A stretch of 64,000 nucleotides of DNA from JAHDCJ01 sp039028895 (GCA_039028895.1 JBCCHF010000003.1:186001-250000); one strand, 5' to 3'; shown: positions 1-8,809, numbered from the stretch's first letter. Numbers and translations are program-made. The notes: a model not told the origin generated them from the sequence alone.

Positions 1-203
1 GCATGCCAGATCCTGAGTTGCTTATCAGAACAAGTGGTGAGACCAGGATCAGTAATTTTTTGCTTTGGCAAATTGCATATGCTGAGCTCTATTTCACCGA
101 AGTCTTTTGGCCTGATTTCCGGAAAGAACACCTTTACGGAGCTATTCTTGATTACCAGGGTCGGGAACGCAGGTTTGGAAAAATCAGTGAACAACTAACG
201 TAG
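1..203 (+). CDS. uppS: Isoprenyl transferase (undecaprenyl diphosphate synthase), C-terminal end only
   Basis: The 5' part lies outside the window; the reading frame is open from the left edge to a TAG at 201-203. The visible 67 codons carry the C-terminal signature of cis-prenyltransferases: PDPELLIRTSGE, then RISNFLLWQ, then FTEVFWPDF and a final RERRFG segment. In the family the Arg and Ser of the RTSGE/RISNF blocks bind the isopentenyl diphosphate pyrophosphate. The enzyme makes the C55 lipid carrier for peptidoglycan and O-antigen synthesis in the cytoplasm. It precedes bamA in the same direction, an arrangement I know from other Bacteroidota. Family assignment is firm; chain length cannot be judged from this fragment. 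Confidence 0.93.
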   Translation, partial: MPDPELLIRTSGETRISNFLLWQIAYAELYFTEVFWPDFRKEHLYGAILDYQGRERRFGKISEQLT

Positions 204-282
204 TTCGTTTTTCGTTTTGCGTGGTTCTTAGCCTTTGCGGCAAACGCAAGCGAACCACAGATTGCGACCACCGAACCACGAA
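204..282. repeat. Degenerate 7-bp-periodic repeat with inverted copies, directly after the uppS stop
   Basis: Two perfect copies of TTCGTTT (204-217) follow the uppS TAG without a gap, then TGCGTGG and TTCTTAG in the same 7-bp phase. The word GTGGTTC (221-227) recurs inverted as GAACCAC at 252-258 and 273-279, so the transcript could fold back on itself. There is no T-run, so this is not a standard terminator. Similar stop-anchored 7-bp arrays occur elsewhere in the window (13897, 35117, 60844). Confidence 0.45.
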
Positions 283-352
283 TTAACAAATCATTAAGCA
301 GCTTAACTGCCTGGAATAGCGTTTAGTGCTTGTTTCTATGCAGTAAAAAATA

Positions 353-2878
353 ATGCCAATGAAAAAGGCTCTTGCCCTTCTTTTTCTCCTTTGTTTCTGT
401 ACTGTCTCGATTACATTCGGACAAGGACCCCAAAGGGATACCTCAGTCATCGATTATCGCGACCAGGCAGAATATACGCTCGGAGAAATTACCGTTGACG
501 GTGCAAAGTACAGTGACCCAAAGGCTATCATCGCTCTCACAGGACTTGCAGTAGATAAACGAATCAGGATCCCAGGTCCGGAAATCGCAGATGCCATTCG
601 CAAGCTGTGGAGAATTAAGTTGTTCACAGATGTTGAGATCCTGCTCAATAAGACAATCGGTGATGTAGCATTCCTGACTATCAGGGTCGAAGAACGCCCG
701 AGACTTTCCCGTTTTTCTTATACCGGTATCAAAAAAGGACTTCATAAAGACCTTAACGGGAAAATTCAACGATTCGCCACGCGTGGAGGCATCGTAACTG
801 AAGGTGTTAAGGTGAATTGCGAAAATGCAATCTCTGATTTCTTTATAGAAAAAGGTTACCTCGATGTTGAAGTAGAGGCCAGGGAAGTTAAAGACTCGAT
901 ACTCGATAACTCAGTTCAGCTGGTTTTCGATATCGACACCAGGAAGCGGGTAAAGATCAAAGAGATCAATGTTATTGGTAATGAAGAGGTTTCCGACAAG
1001 AAAGTCAGGAAGCTGATGAAGAATACAAAACAGAAAGCAGCTATTTTCAAGGCTTCCAAGCTCATCGCAGAGGATTTTGAAGAGGACAAGCGTTCTGTAA
1101 TTGGATATTATAACACTATTGGCTATCGCGATGCCCAGATCGTGAAAGATAGCGCTTACCGCGATGGCAACAATATGGTACTTGACATTACCGTAGAAGA
1201 AGGTGGTCAGTATTATTTCAGAAATATCACTTTCAAGGGTAATTCGATCTATACCTCAGAAGGATTGGAGGAAGTCTTAGGTATCGAAAAAGGGGATATT
1301 TACGATGAGACATTACTCGAAACTCGTCTGCGTTTTAGTCCTGATGGGCGTGACGTGAGTTCATTGTATCTCGACAATGGTTACCTTTTCTTCCAGCTCA
1401 ATCCAGTTGAGACTTCTATCGTCGGAGACTCAATTGACCTTGAAATCAGGATTTCGGAAGGCCCTCAGGCGACTATTGATAAAGTGGTGATTAAGGGCAA
1501 TGACCGTACTCACGATCATGTAGTCAGAAGAGAACTTCGCACCAAGCCAGGTGAAAAATTCAGTAGAGCAGATATTATTCGTTCACAAAGGGAGATTCTT
1601 GCTTTGGGGTACTTTAGCCAGGAGAACCTCGAGATCAATACCCCTGTAAATCCTTCAAGGGGAACGGTAGACATTGAATACATAGTAGAGGAAAGGCCAT
1701 CCGATCAGCTTGAGTTATCCGCCGGTTGGGGTGGACAGGGTCGTGGTGTAATCGGTACACTTGGTGTTACGTTCAACAATTTCTCATTGAGGAATTTGAC
1801 AAACCTGAAGACCTGGAGTCCACTTCCGCAAGGTGATGGACAGCGCTTGTCTTTGAGAGCACAAACCAACGGTCGTTTTTATCAATCCTATAATGTTTCT
1901 TTTACAGAACCTTGGTTAGGAGGTAAGAAGCCGAATTCATTCACAGTCGGTGCTTTCCACACACGTTCAACGAACGGAATTGACAGAAACAGTGAAGGGT
2001 TTTCCAGGTTGTCGATTAGCGGATTGTCGCTAGGACTTGGCGTGCGGCTCAAAGTGCCTGATGACTTTTTTGTTTCTTCGACTACCTTTAGCTTTCAGAA
2101 TATCGACATTATCAACTGGCAAGGATTTACGCTTGATAATGGTCAGACCCTATTTGATGGCAAATACCGTAACCTAAGTATTAATCAGACGATTTCAAGG
2201 AATTCAATAGATAGTCCGATTTTCCCTACCGGAGGATCAAGGTTTACGTTGTCGATTCAGTTTACACCACCATATTCACTATTGCGCCCGAATGTCAATT
2301 ATGCGGAATTACCTCCGGATGAGAGATTCCAGTGGGTTGAATATCACAAATGGAAATTTAACGCAGAATGGTATACACAGGTATTCAACAAATTTGTAGT
2401 TAAGCTTTCAGCCAAACTCGGTTTCCTTGGATCATATAATGATGAAATAGGTATTTCGCCTTTCGAGCGGTTTGAGTTAGGTGGTGACGGTATCTCCAAT
2501 TTCTTTGGAATTGAGGGTAAGGATATTATCTCACTTCGTGGCTATGAAGTCAGTGACCTCCCTGCCAACGAACCAGGTGGAGCAGTTATCTATGACAAGT
2601 TTACTGTTGAGCTTCGTTACCCATTGTCACTAAACCCTTCTGCAACGATCTACTTGCTAGGGTTTGCTGAGGGTGGAAACGTCTGGAATTCATTCAGAGA
2701 ATATAATCCACTTGATATGAGGCGTTCAGCAGGTTTTGGCCTCAGAGTATTCCTGCCGATGTTTGGTACACTTGGGTTTGATTATGGCTTTGGCTTTGAT
2801 AAACCAAATATTGCGCCTGGAGCGAAAGCTGGGGAGTACGGAAGGTTTAGTATCATCCTTGGTTTCGAGCCTGAATAG
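353..2878 (+). CDS. bamA: Outer membrane protein assembly factor BamA
   Basis: An 841-residue Omp85 protein, the core of the complex that folds beta-barrel proteins into the outer membrane. It begins with a Sec signal peptide (hydrophobic ALALLFLLCFC, probable cleavage near residue 24-25), followed by about five POTRA domains (roughly residues 40-455) with repeated glycine-rich turns such as IKGNDRT and FKGNSIY. The 16-strand barrel follows (about 465-841). The invariant loop-6 motif appears as LRGYE at about 728-732. The C-terminal strand reads FSIILGF with EPE after it, so the usual terminal aromatic is not the last residue. A second in-frame ATG lies at 359; either start gives a working signal peptide. 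Downstream ompH/skp chaperone genes support the role. Confidence 0.96.
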   Translation: MPMKKALALLFLLCFCTVSITFGQGPQRDTSVIDYRDQAEYTLGEITVDGAKYSDPKAIIALTGLAVDKRIRIPGPEIADAIRKLWRIKLFTDVEILLNKTIGDVAFLTIRVEERPRLSRFSYTGIKKGLHKDLNGKIQRFATRGGIVTEGVKVNCENAISDFFIEKGYLDVEVEAREVKDSILDNSVQLVFDIDTRKRVKIKEINVIGNEEVSDKKVRKLMKNTKQKAAIFKASKLIAEDFEEDKRSVIGYYNTIGYRDAQIVKDSAYRDGNNMVLDITVEEGGQYYFRNITFKGNSIYTSEGLEEVLGIEKGDIYDETLLETRLRFSPDGRDVSSLYLDNGYLFFQLNPVETSIVGDSIDLEIRISEGPQATIDKVVIKGNDRTHDHVVRRELRTKPGEKFSRADIIRSQREILALGYFSQENLEINTPVNPSRGTVDIEYIVEERPSDQLELSAGWGGQGRGVIGTLGVTFNNFSLRNLTNLKTWSPLPQGDGQRLSLRAQTNGRFYQSYNVSFTEPWLGGKKPNSFTVGAFHTRSTNGIDRNSEGFSRLSISGLSLGLGVRLKVPDDFFVSSTTFSFQNIDIINWQGFTLDNGQTLFDGKYRNLSINQTISRNSIDSPIFPTGGSRFTLSIQFTPPYSLLRPNVNYAELPPDERFQWVEYHKWKFNAEWYTQVFNKFVVKLSAKLGFLGSYNDEIGISPFERFELGGDGISNFFGIEGKDIISLRGYEVSDLPANEPGGAVIYDKFTVELRYPLSLNPSATIYLLGFAEGGNVWNSFREYNPLDMRRSAGFGLRVFLPMFGTLGFDYGFGFDKPNIAPGAKAGEYGRFSIILGFEPE

Positions 2879-2907
2879 TGTTTGATTTGTCGGGGTTTTG
2901 ATTCCTG

Positions 2908-2975
2908 TCACCGCGGTGAAGGGGTTAAAAATTTGTTAAATCCAGCTGGATCATTACAATTTTGGATTATTTTTG
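2908..2975 (+). promoter_or_regulatory. Two perfect palindromes and a possible -7 box in the bamA-ompH gap
   Basis: The 232-base gap between bamA and the first ompH holds no convincing gene. It contains the palindromes TCACCGCGGTGA (2908-2919) and TCCAGCTGGA (2941-2950), followed by TATTTTTG at 2968-2975, which fits the Bacteroidota -7 consensus TAnnTTTG. No good -33 element is visible. The palindromes could be operator sites or the base of a small hairpin; this is inference only. Confidence 0.3.
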
Positions 2976-3110
2976 TCCTCCATATTTCCTTGATTATCAG
3001 AAAGGAAGGAAGGAATTGTCCGTTCAGGCGATTCTTGATAAAAAAAATTGGCAAACGTATTGCAATAGCCTTTTCAGAATCTAATTAGATCACGACTATA
3101 AAATTCAATT

Positions 3111-3623
3111 ATGAAACAATTTTTCCTGATCCTCTCCCTGGTAGTGTTGACGGGCCTGTCTGCCCACGCTCAACGATTTGCTTTTGTTGACGTTGATCGT
3201 ATTCTCAATACAGACCCTGAATACGCGACTGCACAGGCACAACTTGATCAGTTAGCTGCTAAGTGGAAGCAGGAGATATCCGCGGAATACACGAAAATTG
3301 ATGACATGTACCGCAAGTACCAGGCAGAGCAGGTTTTGCTTAGCGAAACTGTCCGCCAACAGCGTGAAGATGAAATCGTCAATAAGGAAAAAGAAGTGCG
3401 TGAGCTTCAGAAAAAACGTTTTGGCCCTGAAGGCGACCTGTTTAAGCAAAGGCAAGAACTTGTTCAGCCCATTCAGGAGCGTGTCTATAACGCTATCCAG
3501 GGTTACGCTGAAGATCGTGGCTTTGATTTTATCTTCAACCGTGGTTCAGGGGCAGAGTTGCTCTATGCCAACCCTGAAATGGACCGTACAGATGATATCC
3601 TAAAGAGACTGGGATTGAATTAA
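3111..3623 (+). CDS. OmpH/Skp family periplasmic chaperone, copy 1
   Basis: A 170-residue exported protein. The signal peptide ends at SAHAQ (cleavage after residue 20), followed by the typical OmpH start RFAFVDVDRIL. The middle (about residues 45-125) is a long charged coiled coil rich in K, E, Q and R, forming the tentacle arms of Skp-type trimers. The C-terminal part FDFIFNRGSGAELLYANP forms the body strand. Skp proteins hold unfolded outer membrane proteins in the periplasm and hand them to BamA, the gene just upstream. This is the most divergent of three copies in the window; its C-terminus, like copy 2, carries a recognisable LLYA segment. Confidence 0.9.
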   Translation: MKQFFLILSLVVLTGLSAHAQRFAFVDVDRILNTDPEYATAQAQLDQLAAKWKQEISAEYTKIDDMYRKYQAEQVLLSETVRQQREDEIVNKEKEVRELQKKRFGPEGDLFKQRQELVQPIQERVYNAIQGYAEDRGFDFIFNRGSGAELLYANPEMDRTDDILKRLGLN

Positions 3624-3648
3624 GCTGTAAAATTTGGGTAAAAAACTC

Positions 3649-3656
3649 TAAATTTG
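3649..3656 (+). promoter_or_regulatory. Candidate -7 box for the second ompH
   Basis: TAAATTTG matches TAnnTTTG exactly in the 122-base gap between the first two ompH genes. No TTG/TTTG stands at the right distance upstream, so only half the signal is present. It would give a leader of about 85 nt. Confidence 0.25.
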
Positions 3657-3745
3657 CAGCCCGTTTTTAAACATTATTTTTTTACCAAAAACAGGACTCG
3701 TAGTACCGTTTAACTCTAAATGGCTCCTGCGAGCAGGAAACTCAA

Positions 3746-4261
3746 ATGAAAAAAATCGTTCAAATATGCCTGTTTATGGTGCTTGCAGTAGTGCTTTCTT
3801 TCGGCACTGCCACAGCCCAGAAGATTGGCTATACAAATTCATTGGCCCTCCTTTCGGAAATGTCAGCAGTAAAACAGGCAAATGCCCGCCTTGAAGCTTT
3901 TGAAAAACAACTTTCAAAACAAGGTGAAGCAATGGTTACCAAACTGCAGAATAAATTCCAGGACGCTCAGGACAAGCAGCGTAAAGGAGAGTTAACAGCT
4001 ACACAAGTAGCAGCTATCGAAACAGAATTGAAGCAAGAGCAGATCGAGATCCAGAAATTCGGTGTAAAAGCTGAAGAAGATCTGGCCAAGAAACGCTCTG
4101 AACTCTTCGCTCCTATTCTCGATAAAGTTACAGAAGCCATCAAAGCGGTGGCAGAGGAAAACGACTATGCTTACATTTTTGACGCAGGAACCAACGGTAT
4201 TCTATATGCCGAAGAAACAACTGACGTCACCGAGCTTGTGAAAGCCAAGCTTACCCTGTAA
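3746..4261 (+). CDS. OmpH/Skp family periplasmic chaperone, copy 2
   Basis: A 171-residue exported protein with a signal peptide ending TATAQ (cleavage after about residue 24), followed by KIGYTNSLALLSEM. A coiled-coil arm spans about residues 45-125, with regular K/E/Q spacing. The end reads YAYIFDAGTNGILYAEE, which aligns by eye with the C-terminal strand of copy 3 (TMIFDSSAGILLHAED). Copies 2 and 3 look more alike than either is to copy 1. murI starts 11 bases after the stop, so the two are probably cotranscribed. Confidence 0.9.
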   Translation: MKKIVQICLFMVLAVVLSFGTATAQKIGYTNSLALLSEMSAVKQANARLEAFEKQLSKQGEAMVTKLQNKFQDAQDKQRKGELTATQVAAIETELKQEQIEIQKFGVKAEEDLAKKRSELFAPILDKVTEAIKAVAEENDYAYIFDAGTNGILYAEETTDVTELVKAKLTL

Positions 4262-4272
4262 GCCAAAGGCAG

Positions 4273-5088
4273 ATGAAAAAAGCTGAACCGGCTGATCCGA
4301 TTGGGGTTTTTGATTCTGGGATTGGTGGACTAACGGTAGCCAGTGCCATAGCTAATTACCTGCCTGAAGAAGAGATAATTTACCTGGGTGATACGGCTCA
4401 TTTGCCTTATGGCGATAAATCGGCCGATGCCATCCGATACTACGCGATAAAGATTGCGAAGTTTTTGTTGAAGAAAAAGTGCAAGATGATCGTCATTGCT
4501 TGTAATTCGGCGTCATCAGCTGCATATGAAGTGTTGCTCGATTTTTTTGAAGGTGAAGTACTTTTTGTCAATGTTGTCGACCCACTTGTCGAAGCTGTAA
4601 CAAAAGAGTCATTCGAAAAAGTCGGGGTTATAGCCACTAAGGCAACCATACGCTCTGGCATTTACAAGACCAAATTGCTTGAAAAACAAATGGGATTGAA
4701 AGTCAGCTCGAAAGCAACACCCTTGCTAGTGCCAATGATCGAGGAAGGGTTTTTCAAAAACAAGATCAGCGAAGGGATCATAGAATCCTACTTAGGTGAT
4801 CACGAATTTGAAAATATTGAAGCCTTGCTACTGGCTTGTACGCATTACCCGCTGATCAGAAAGGAGATCGAAGCCTATTTTGAGGGTCGGGTAAAGGTTT
4901 TTGATTCGACAGATGTCGTGGCCCGTGCCGTGAAAGAGAAGCTGGAAAGACATGGACTGCTCAACGACAAAAAGCAAAATCCGCATCATTTCTTTGTGAC
5001 CGATTATACCAGATCATTTGAAGAAACGACGCGAATATTTTATGACGAATCCCTCAAGCTGGAACATTGTGCCATCTGGAAGGAATAA
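4273..5088 (+). CDS. murI: Glutamate racemase
   Basis: A 271-residue cytoplasmic enzyme that interconverts L- and D-glutamate, supplying D-Glu for peptidoglycan. It shows the family motifs in order: FDSGIGGLTV (residues 13-22, with Asp14), YLGDTAHLPYG (37-47), ACNSAS with catalytic Cys77, and LACTHYPLI with catalytic Cys189 followed by the His. Length is normal for the family. The first motif has CNSAS where CNTA is commoner, a mild change. It sits between the second and third ompH genes, linking cell wall and outer membrane supply; ompH-murI adjacency is known from Bacteroidota. Confidence 0.96.
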   Translation: MKKAEPADPIGVFDSGIGGLTVASAIANYLPEEEIIYLGDTAHLPYGDKSADAIRYYAIKIAKFLLKKKCKMIVIACNSASSAAYEVLLDFFEGEVLFVNVVDPLVEAVTKESFEKVGVIATKATIRSGIYKTKLLEKQMGLKVSSKATPLLVPMIEEGFFKNKISEGIIESYLGDHEFENIEALLLACTHYPLIRKEIEAYFEGRVKVFDSTDVVARAVKEKLERHGLLNDKKQNPHHFFVTDYTRSFEETTRIFYDESLKLEHCAIWKE

Positions 5089-5123
5089 TTGAAATGAAAA
5101 TCATTAAACTCAATATTTAAACG

Positions 5124-5645
5124 ATGAGAATTTTAAAACGACTAACATTACTCACCCTGGCCATCGGTCTAATGGCTTCAACATTTGCCAATGCCCAGGC
5201 CAAGCTCGGATATATTAATTCTTTAGAGTTGTTGGCATCTATGCCTGAATCAAAGTCAGCTGATGCAAGCCTGAAAACTTATCAAGACCAGCTTACTGCA
5301 GAGGGACAACAGAAGCTTGATAAACTTGAGAAAGACCTGGCGGCCCTTTATTCAAAAATTGAAAATGGAGAAATCACGCCTAAAGATCAAGCTACTGAGG
5401 AAGCAAAACTCAAGCAACAGGAGGCGGAGCTTATTCAATTCGAGCAGCAAGCTTCACAGAAATTAATTGATCGCCGTGAAGAATTGTATTCACCAATTTT
5501 TGATAAAGCCAATACCGCTATTCAGAATGTAGCCAAGGAAAATGGTTTCACCATGATCTTCGACTCTTCAGCTGGTATTCTACTGCATGCCGAGGATAGC
5601 GATAACATCCTTGCTTTAGTGAAACAGAAACTGAGCATTCCCTAA
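5124..5645 (+). CDS. OmpH/Skp family periplasmic chaperone, copy 3
   Basis: A 173-residue exported protein. The signal peptide ends NANAQ (cleavage after about residue 25), followed by KLGYINSLELLASMPE, nearly the same mature start as copy 2. The central coiled coil (about residues 45-125) is rich in Q, E and K. The end FTMIFDSSAGILLHAED is the typical OmpH body strand. It follows murI by 35 bases and is closed by the strong terminator at 5677-5709, so it is probably the last gene of the bamA-ompH-murI unit. Confidence 0.9.
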   Translation: MRILKRLTLLTLAIGLMASTFANAQAKLGYINSLELLASMPESKSADASLKTYQDQLTAEGQQKLDKLEKDLAALYSKIENGEITPKDQATEEAKLKQQEAELIQFEQQASQKLIDRREELYSPIFDKANTAIQNVAKENGFTMIFDSSAGILLHAEDSDNILALVKQKLSIP

Positions 5646-5676
5646 CAAGGAATCGTTAAAGAAATAATAGATATCA

Positions 5677-5709
5677 GAGCAGGCTGCTTTTAGCGGTCTG
5701 CTCTTTTTT
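5677..5709 (+). terminator. Rho-independent terminator after the third ompH
   Basis: GAGCAG at 5677-5682 pairs with CTGCTC at 5698-5703; the stem continues inward through GCTGC/GCGGT with two wobble pairs to a 5-nt TTTTA loop. Six T follow directly (5704-5709). The T-run overlaps the stop codon region of the convergent protease gene. The opposite strand has no T-run after the hairpin, so it should act on plus-strand transcripts. Confidence 0.85.
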
Positions 5710-6652
5710 ATTTCTGTTGGATAAAAACCTTGATCTTTTCGTATTCCAGAATGCCGACCAACTCATCATGATCAATCACAGGCAATACTTTTAATCGTTT
5801 TTGCTGCATGACCAGGTAGATATACTTCAGTTCGTCAGTGGCTCTGACTTTGTAGTTGCCAGACCCCTTCAATGTGCCTGGATTGATTGGTAAAGGAAGA
5901 TTAGTGGTCATTAAATCACGTACAGTTAACCCAGCTAATTTGCTGTTCAGTTTTTCATATTGATACTCCCTGCTGGCGCTTAAGTAGATGAATCCACCTA
6001 TGAGTGCTAGAAAGGGATTACCATCTGCAAAATTACCTCCGGGATAGAGTCCAAGGCCATACAGAACGAAAATTATAGCCAGAATACGCCCTAGAATAGA
6101 AGCTACCTGGGTAGCCCTCACTTTTGAAAATCGCATCGAGAGTAATGCCCGGAGCATTCGGCCTCCGTCCATTGGGAAAGCCGGAATCAGGTTGAAGGCA
6201 ACAAGAAATAGATTAACTGCCCAAACAAAGAAAATGAAGTTCTCACTAGTCGGATAGGCCTCATCACCTATTTCGAAGTTTTCAAAAAGAAATAGATAGA
6301 TCGTCAGGACCGCCGCAATGGCAACGTTGACAAGCGGCCCAGCTATTGCTACAACGAATTCGTGTAACGGTTTTTCGGGCATGGCCTTTAATCGTGCGAG
6401 TCCTCCAATTGGAAGTAGGGTGATGTCTTGAGTATCAATGCCATAGCGTTCTGCAGCAAGCGCATGCCCCAACTCATGTAAGGTTACACAAAAAAATATG
6501 ACAAGCAAAAAAGCTACAGACCAGAGAATGTGAATAAAGCTGAGCCCTTCACTATAGCTTTGATAAACCACAAACATGACGAGTAGACTGAAACTCCAGT
6601 GGATGAAGATCGGAATGTCTCGTACAGTCGCAATTTTTATTGAAGATCTCAT
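5708..6652 (-). CDS. Site-2-type intramembrane metalloprotease (M50 family) with a reduced CBS region
   Basis: A 314-residue membrane protein. The zinc motif HELGHALAAERYG lies at about residues 60-72 and the third-ligand motif NLIPAFPMDGGR at about 155-166, both inside hydrophobic helices, as in SpoIVFB/Rip-type proteases that cut transmembrane substrates. The C-terminal 75 residues start VRDLMTT and end in one clear CBS-like half (LKVLPVIDHDELVGILEYE), so the usual CBS pair is shortened. I chose the ATG at 6652; a TTG at 6667 would add five residues (MLIIQ) that do not look like part of the family. The substrate is unknown; the neighbours give no hint. Confidence 0.9.
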   Translation of the reverse strand: MRSSIKIATVRDIPIFIHWSFSLLVMFVVYQSYSEGLSFIHILWSVAFLLVIFFCVTLHELGHALAAERYGIDTQDITLLPIGGLARLKAMPEKPLHEFVVAIAGPLVNVAIAAVLTIYLFLFENFEIGDEAYPTSENFIFFVWAVNLFLVAFNLIPAFPMDGGRMLRALLSMRFSKVRATQVASILGRILAIIFVLYGLGLYPGGNFADGNPFLALIGGFIYLSASREYQYEKLNSKLAGLTVRDLMTTNLPLPINPGTLKGSGNYKVRATDELKYIYLVMQQKRLKVLPVIDHDELVGILEYEKIKVFIQQK

Positions 6653-6792
6653 TTGAATAATTAACAATAAGAAAAGAATAAAGTTAATTACTGTTTCTAA
6701 TGTTTCAGCAGGGTTTCCTGAAAGAGATTCTGAGTTGTTATTTTTTATGCAGGGCTCTTCTTGGAGAGACTATGCTCAAATAACTGCCGCAG

Positions 6793-8112
6793 CTAATCTA
6801 CTTGAATCCTTTTAATCTGGGCACCAACCGCCTGTAATCTTTGATCGATATTTTGGTAGCCACGATCAATTTGCTGGATATTGTAGATCGTACTTTTGCC
6901 TTCAGCTGAAAGGGCTGCGATCAGCAAGGCGACCCCCGCTCTGATGTCAGGTGAGCTCATAGAGATCCCGCGTAATTGATGTTGCCTGTTTAACCCGATA
7001 ACTGTAGCTCTGTGAGGGTCACAAAGGATAATCTGAGCTCCCATGTCGATCAGTTTGTCAACAAAAAACAACCTGCTTTCAAACATTTTCTGATGAATCA
7101 GAACAGATCCGTTGGCCTGGGTTGCCATGACGAGCAAAATACTCATTAGATCGGGGGTAAACCCTGGCCATGGTGCGTCATAAACGGTAAGAATTGAGCC
7201 ATCAATAAAAGTCTGGATCTCGTAGCTTTCCTGGGAAGGGATATAGATGTCATCACCCTGGATTTCGAACTGAATACCAAACCTTCTGAAAACAGATGGG
7301 ATAATACCTAGCTCTGGGACACGACAGTTTTTGATAGTTATTTCAGATTGAGTCATTGCGGCCAGTCCTATGAAACTGCCAATCTCGATCATGTCTGGTA
7401 GCACTTCATGGTCTGCTCCGCCAAGCGAGTCTACGCCATGAATGGTCAATCGGTTTGACCCCTGCCCTTCGATTTTTGCCCCCATTTTGGTAAGCAGTCT
7501 GCAAAGTTGTTGCAAATAAGGTTCACAAGCTGCATTGAAAATGGTAGTGGTTCCTTCCGCCAAGACAGCAGCCATTACAACATTGGCCGTACCGGTAACG
7601 GAAATTTCATCCATGAGGATGTATGTACCTTTTAATTTTTTAGCTTCAACAACATAATCGCGAGTCGTAGTATCGTACCGGAAGTCAGCACCAAGTTTCT
7701 GGAAACCAAGAAAGTGGGTATCCATCCGACGACGACCGATTTTGTCACCACCTGGATTAGGAAGGTAAGCGATGCCAAGTCGACCTAGCAGAGGGCCTAT
7801 CATCATTACAGAGCCACGAATGCGACCTGCTTGCTGATGAAAGTCCTCGGTTTTGAAGTAGTCTTCATTAATGTTTTTAGCCTGGAATGACCAGGTACCT
7901 TTCGAAATTTTTTCAACTTCGACACCCATGCCTCTGAGCAAGTTTAATAACCTGTTTACATCGAGGATGTCAGGGACATTAGAGATGGTGACCTTTTCGG
8001 TGGTAAGTAGGGTGGCGCAAAGAATTTGTAATGCCTCATTTTTTGCTCCTTGTGGAGTGAGGCTGCCATTTAGTTTTTTGCCACCAATGACTTCAAAAGC
8101 TTCAGCTGCCAT
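6793..8112 (-). CDS. murA: UDP-N-acetylglucosamine 1-carboxyvinyltransferase
   Basis: A 439-residue cytoplasmic enzyme that transfers enolpyruvate from PEP to UDP-GlcNAc, the first committed step of peptidoglycan synthesis. Recognisable parts are the N-terminal LNGSLTPQGAKNEALQ with the substrate-binding Lys-Asn pair, the active-site loop, and the C-terminal DRGYQNIDQRL. The loop reads PGGDKIGRRR, with Asp123 where E. coli has Cys115. This Cys-to-Asp form keeps activity and is known to make MurA insensitive to fosfomycin; I recall it as usual in Bacteroidota. The DUF4290 gene lies 24 bases upstream in the same direction. Confidence 0.96.
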   Translation of the reverse strand: MAAEAFEVIGGKKLNGSLTPQGAKNEALQILCATLLTTEKVTISNVPDILDVNRLLNLLRGMGVEVEKISKGTWSFQAKNINEDYFKTEDFHQQAGRIRGSVMMIGPLLGRLGIAYLPNPGGDKIGRRRMDTHFLGFQKLGADFRYDTTTRDYVVEAKKLKGTYILMDEISVTGTANVVMAAVLAEGTTTIFNAACEPYLQQLCRLLTKMGAKIEGQGSNRLTIHGVDSLGGADHEVLPDMIEIGSFIGLAAMTQSEITIKNCRVPELGIIPSVFRRFGIQFEIQGDDIYIPSQESYEIQTFIDGSILTVYDAPWPGFTPDLMSILLVMATQANGSVLIHQKMFESRLFFVDKLIDMGAQIILCDPHRATVIGLNRQHQLRGISMSSPDIRAGVALLIAALSAEGKSTIYNIQQIDRGYQNIDQRLQAVGAQIKRIQVD

Positions 8113-8136
8113 TGATAAGGGGGGCTTTCAGGGGGT

Positions 8137-8790
8137 CTAGTAATTTTTTCTGCGCTTGTAATTCTTGTTACCCGACTTTTTGCCGGAGTTGTTTTTACCA
8201 GATCCTTTGCCGTGGCCATTATTGCGATGACGCTTTTTACTTGGAAGGAGCAAGGATTCAAGGTTGGCACCTTCAGGGAGCTCGAGTTTACCTTGTGAAA
8301 GGTTCAGCAAATCTTGTCGGATCTGGTCATCACTTACATTCTCGCGATTCCAGGTTTTGAAGGCCATTTTCATATAGGCGCCGATTACTTCCGTGAAGGC
8401 AGTCTTTTTCTCATTGTCTTCCATCTCAATGGCCTTGTGGATCATGTTCAGTACATTTTTACCATAATGTCTGAATCTGGATTTGATCTTCGGATAAGGC
8501 ACCTTTGCAGGTCTATTATGATCATCTTCTGGATTGATCTTGACATTTTCTGGTGTCTGAACATCAAGGGTGTACCCTGATATCAGGAGCACTTCGCCCC
8601 AAATTTTAGCTCTGTATTCCTCGACATTTCTATTCTGCGGGTGCATTTGGTCGATCAGTTTGACGATCTTTTCAACAAATGCCTGCCGATATTCGGCATC
8701 TTCAATGGTTTTAGCATGCTCAATAAGTCTTTGAACATTACGACCATACTCAGGCAAAACAAGGTTGCTCAGAGAAGTATTATAATTCAT
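8137..8790 (-). CDS. DUF4290 family protein
   Basis: A 217-residue soluble protein of unknown function. The N-terminal part (YNTSLSNLVLPEYGRNVQRL) and the helical core with MHPQNRN match what I know as DUF4290, a family restricted to Bacteroidota and often next to murA. The last 35 residues are strongly basic and low in complexity (runs of K, N, G, S, R; ending NYKRRKNY), suggesting contact with nucleic acid or ribosomes. No signal peptide or membrane segment. It lies between glmS (19 bases upstream) and murA, so a link to cell wall supply is plausible but unproven. Confidence 0.85.
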   Translation of the reverse strand: MNYNTSLSNLVLPEYGRNVQRLIEHAKTIEDAEYRQAFVEKIVKLIDQMHPQNRNVEEYRAKIWGEVLLISGYTLDVQTPENVKINPEDDHNRPAKVPYPKIKSRFRHYGKNVLNMIHKAIEMEDNEKKTAFTEVIGAYMKMAFKTWNRENVSDDQIRQDLLNLSQGKLELPEGANLESLLLPSKKRHRNNGHGKGSGKNNSGKKSGNKNYKRRKNY

Positions 8791-8809
8791 AACTGTTTAT
8801 TAAAGTGGG

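Noticed and set aside
2882..3088. A 68-codon open frame in the bamA-ompH gap
   Set aside because: No family features, odd composition, no start signal, and the region holds palindromes and a promoter-like box instead.
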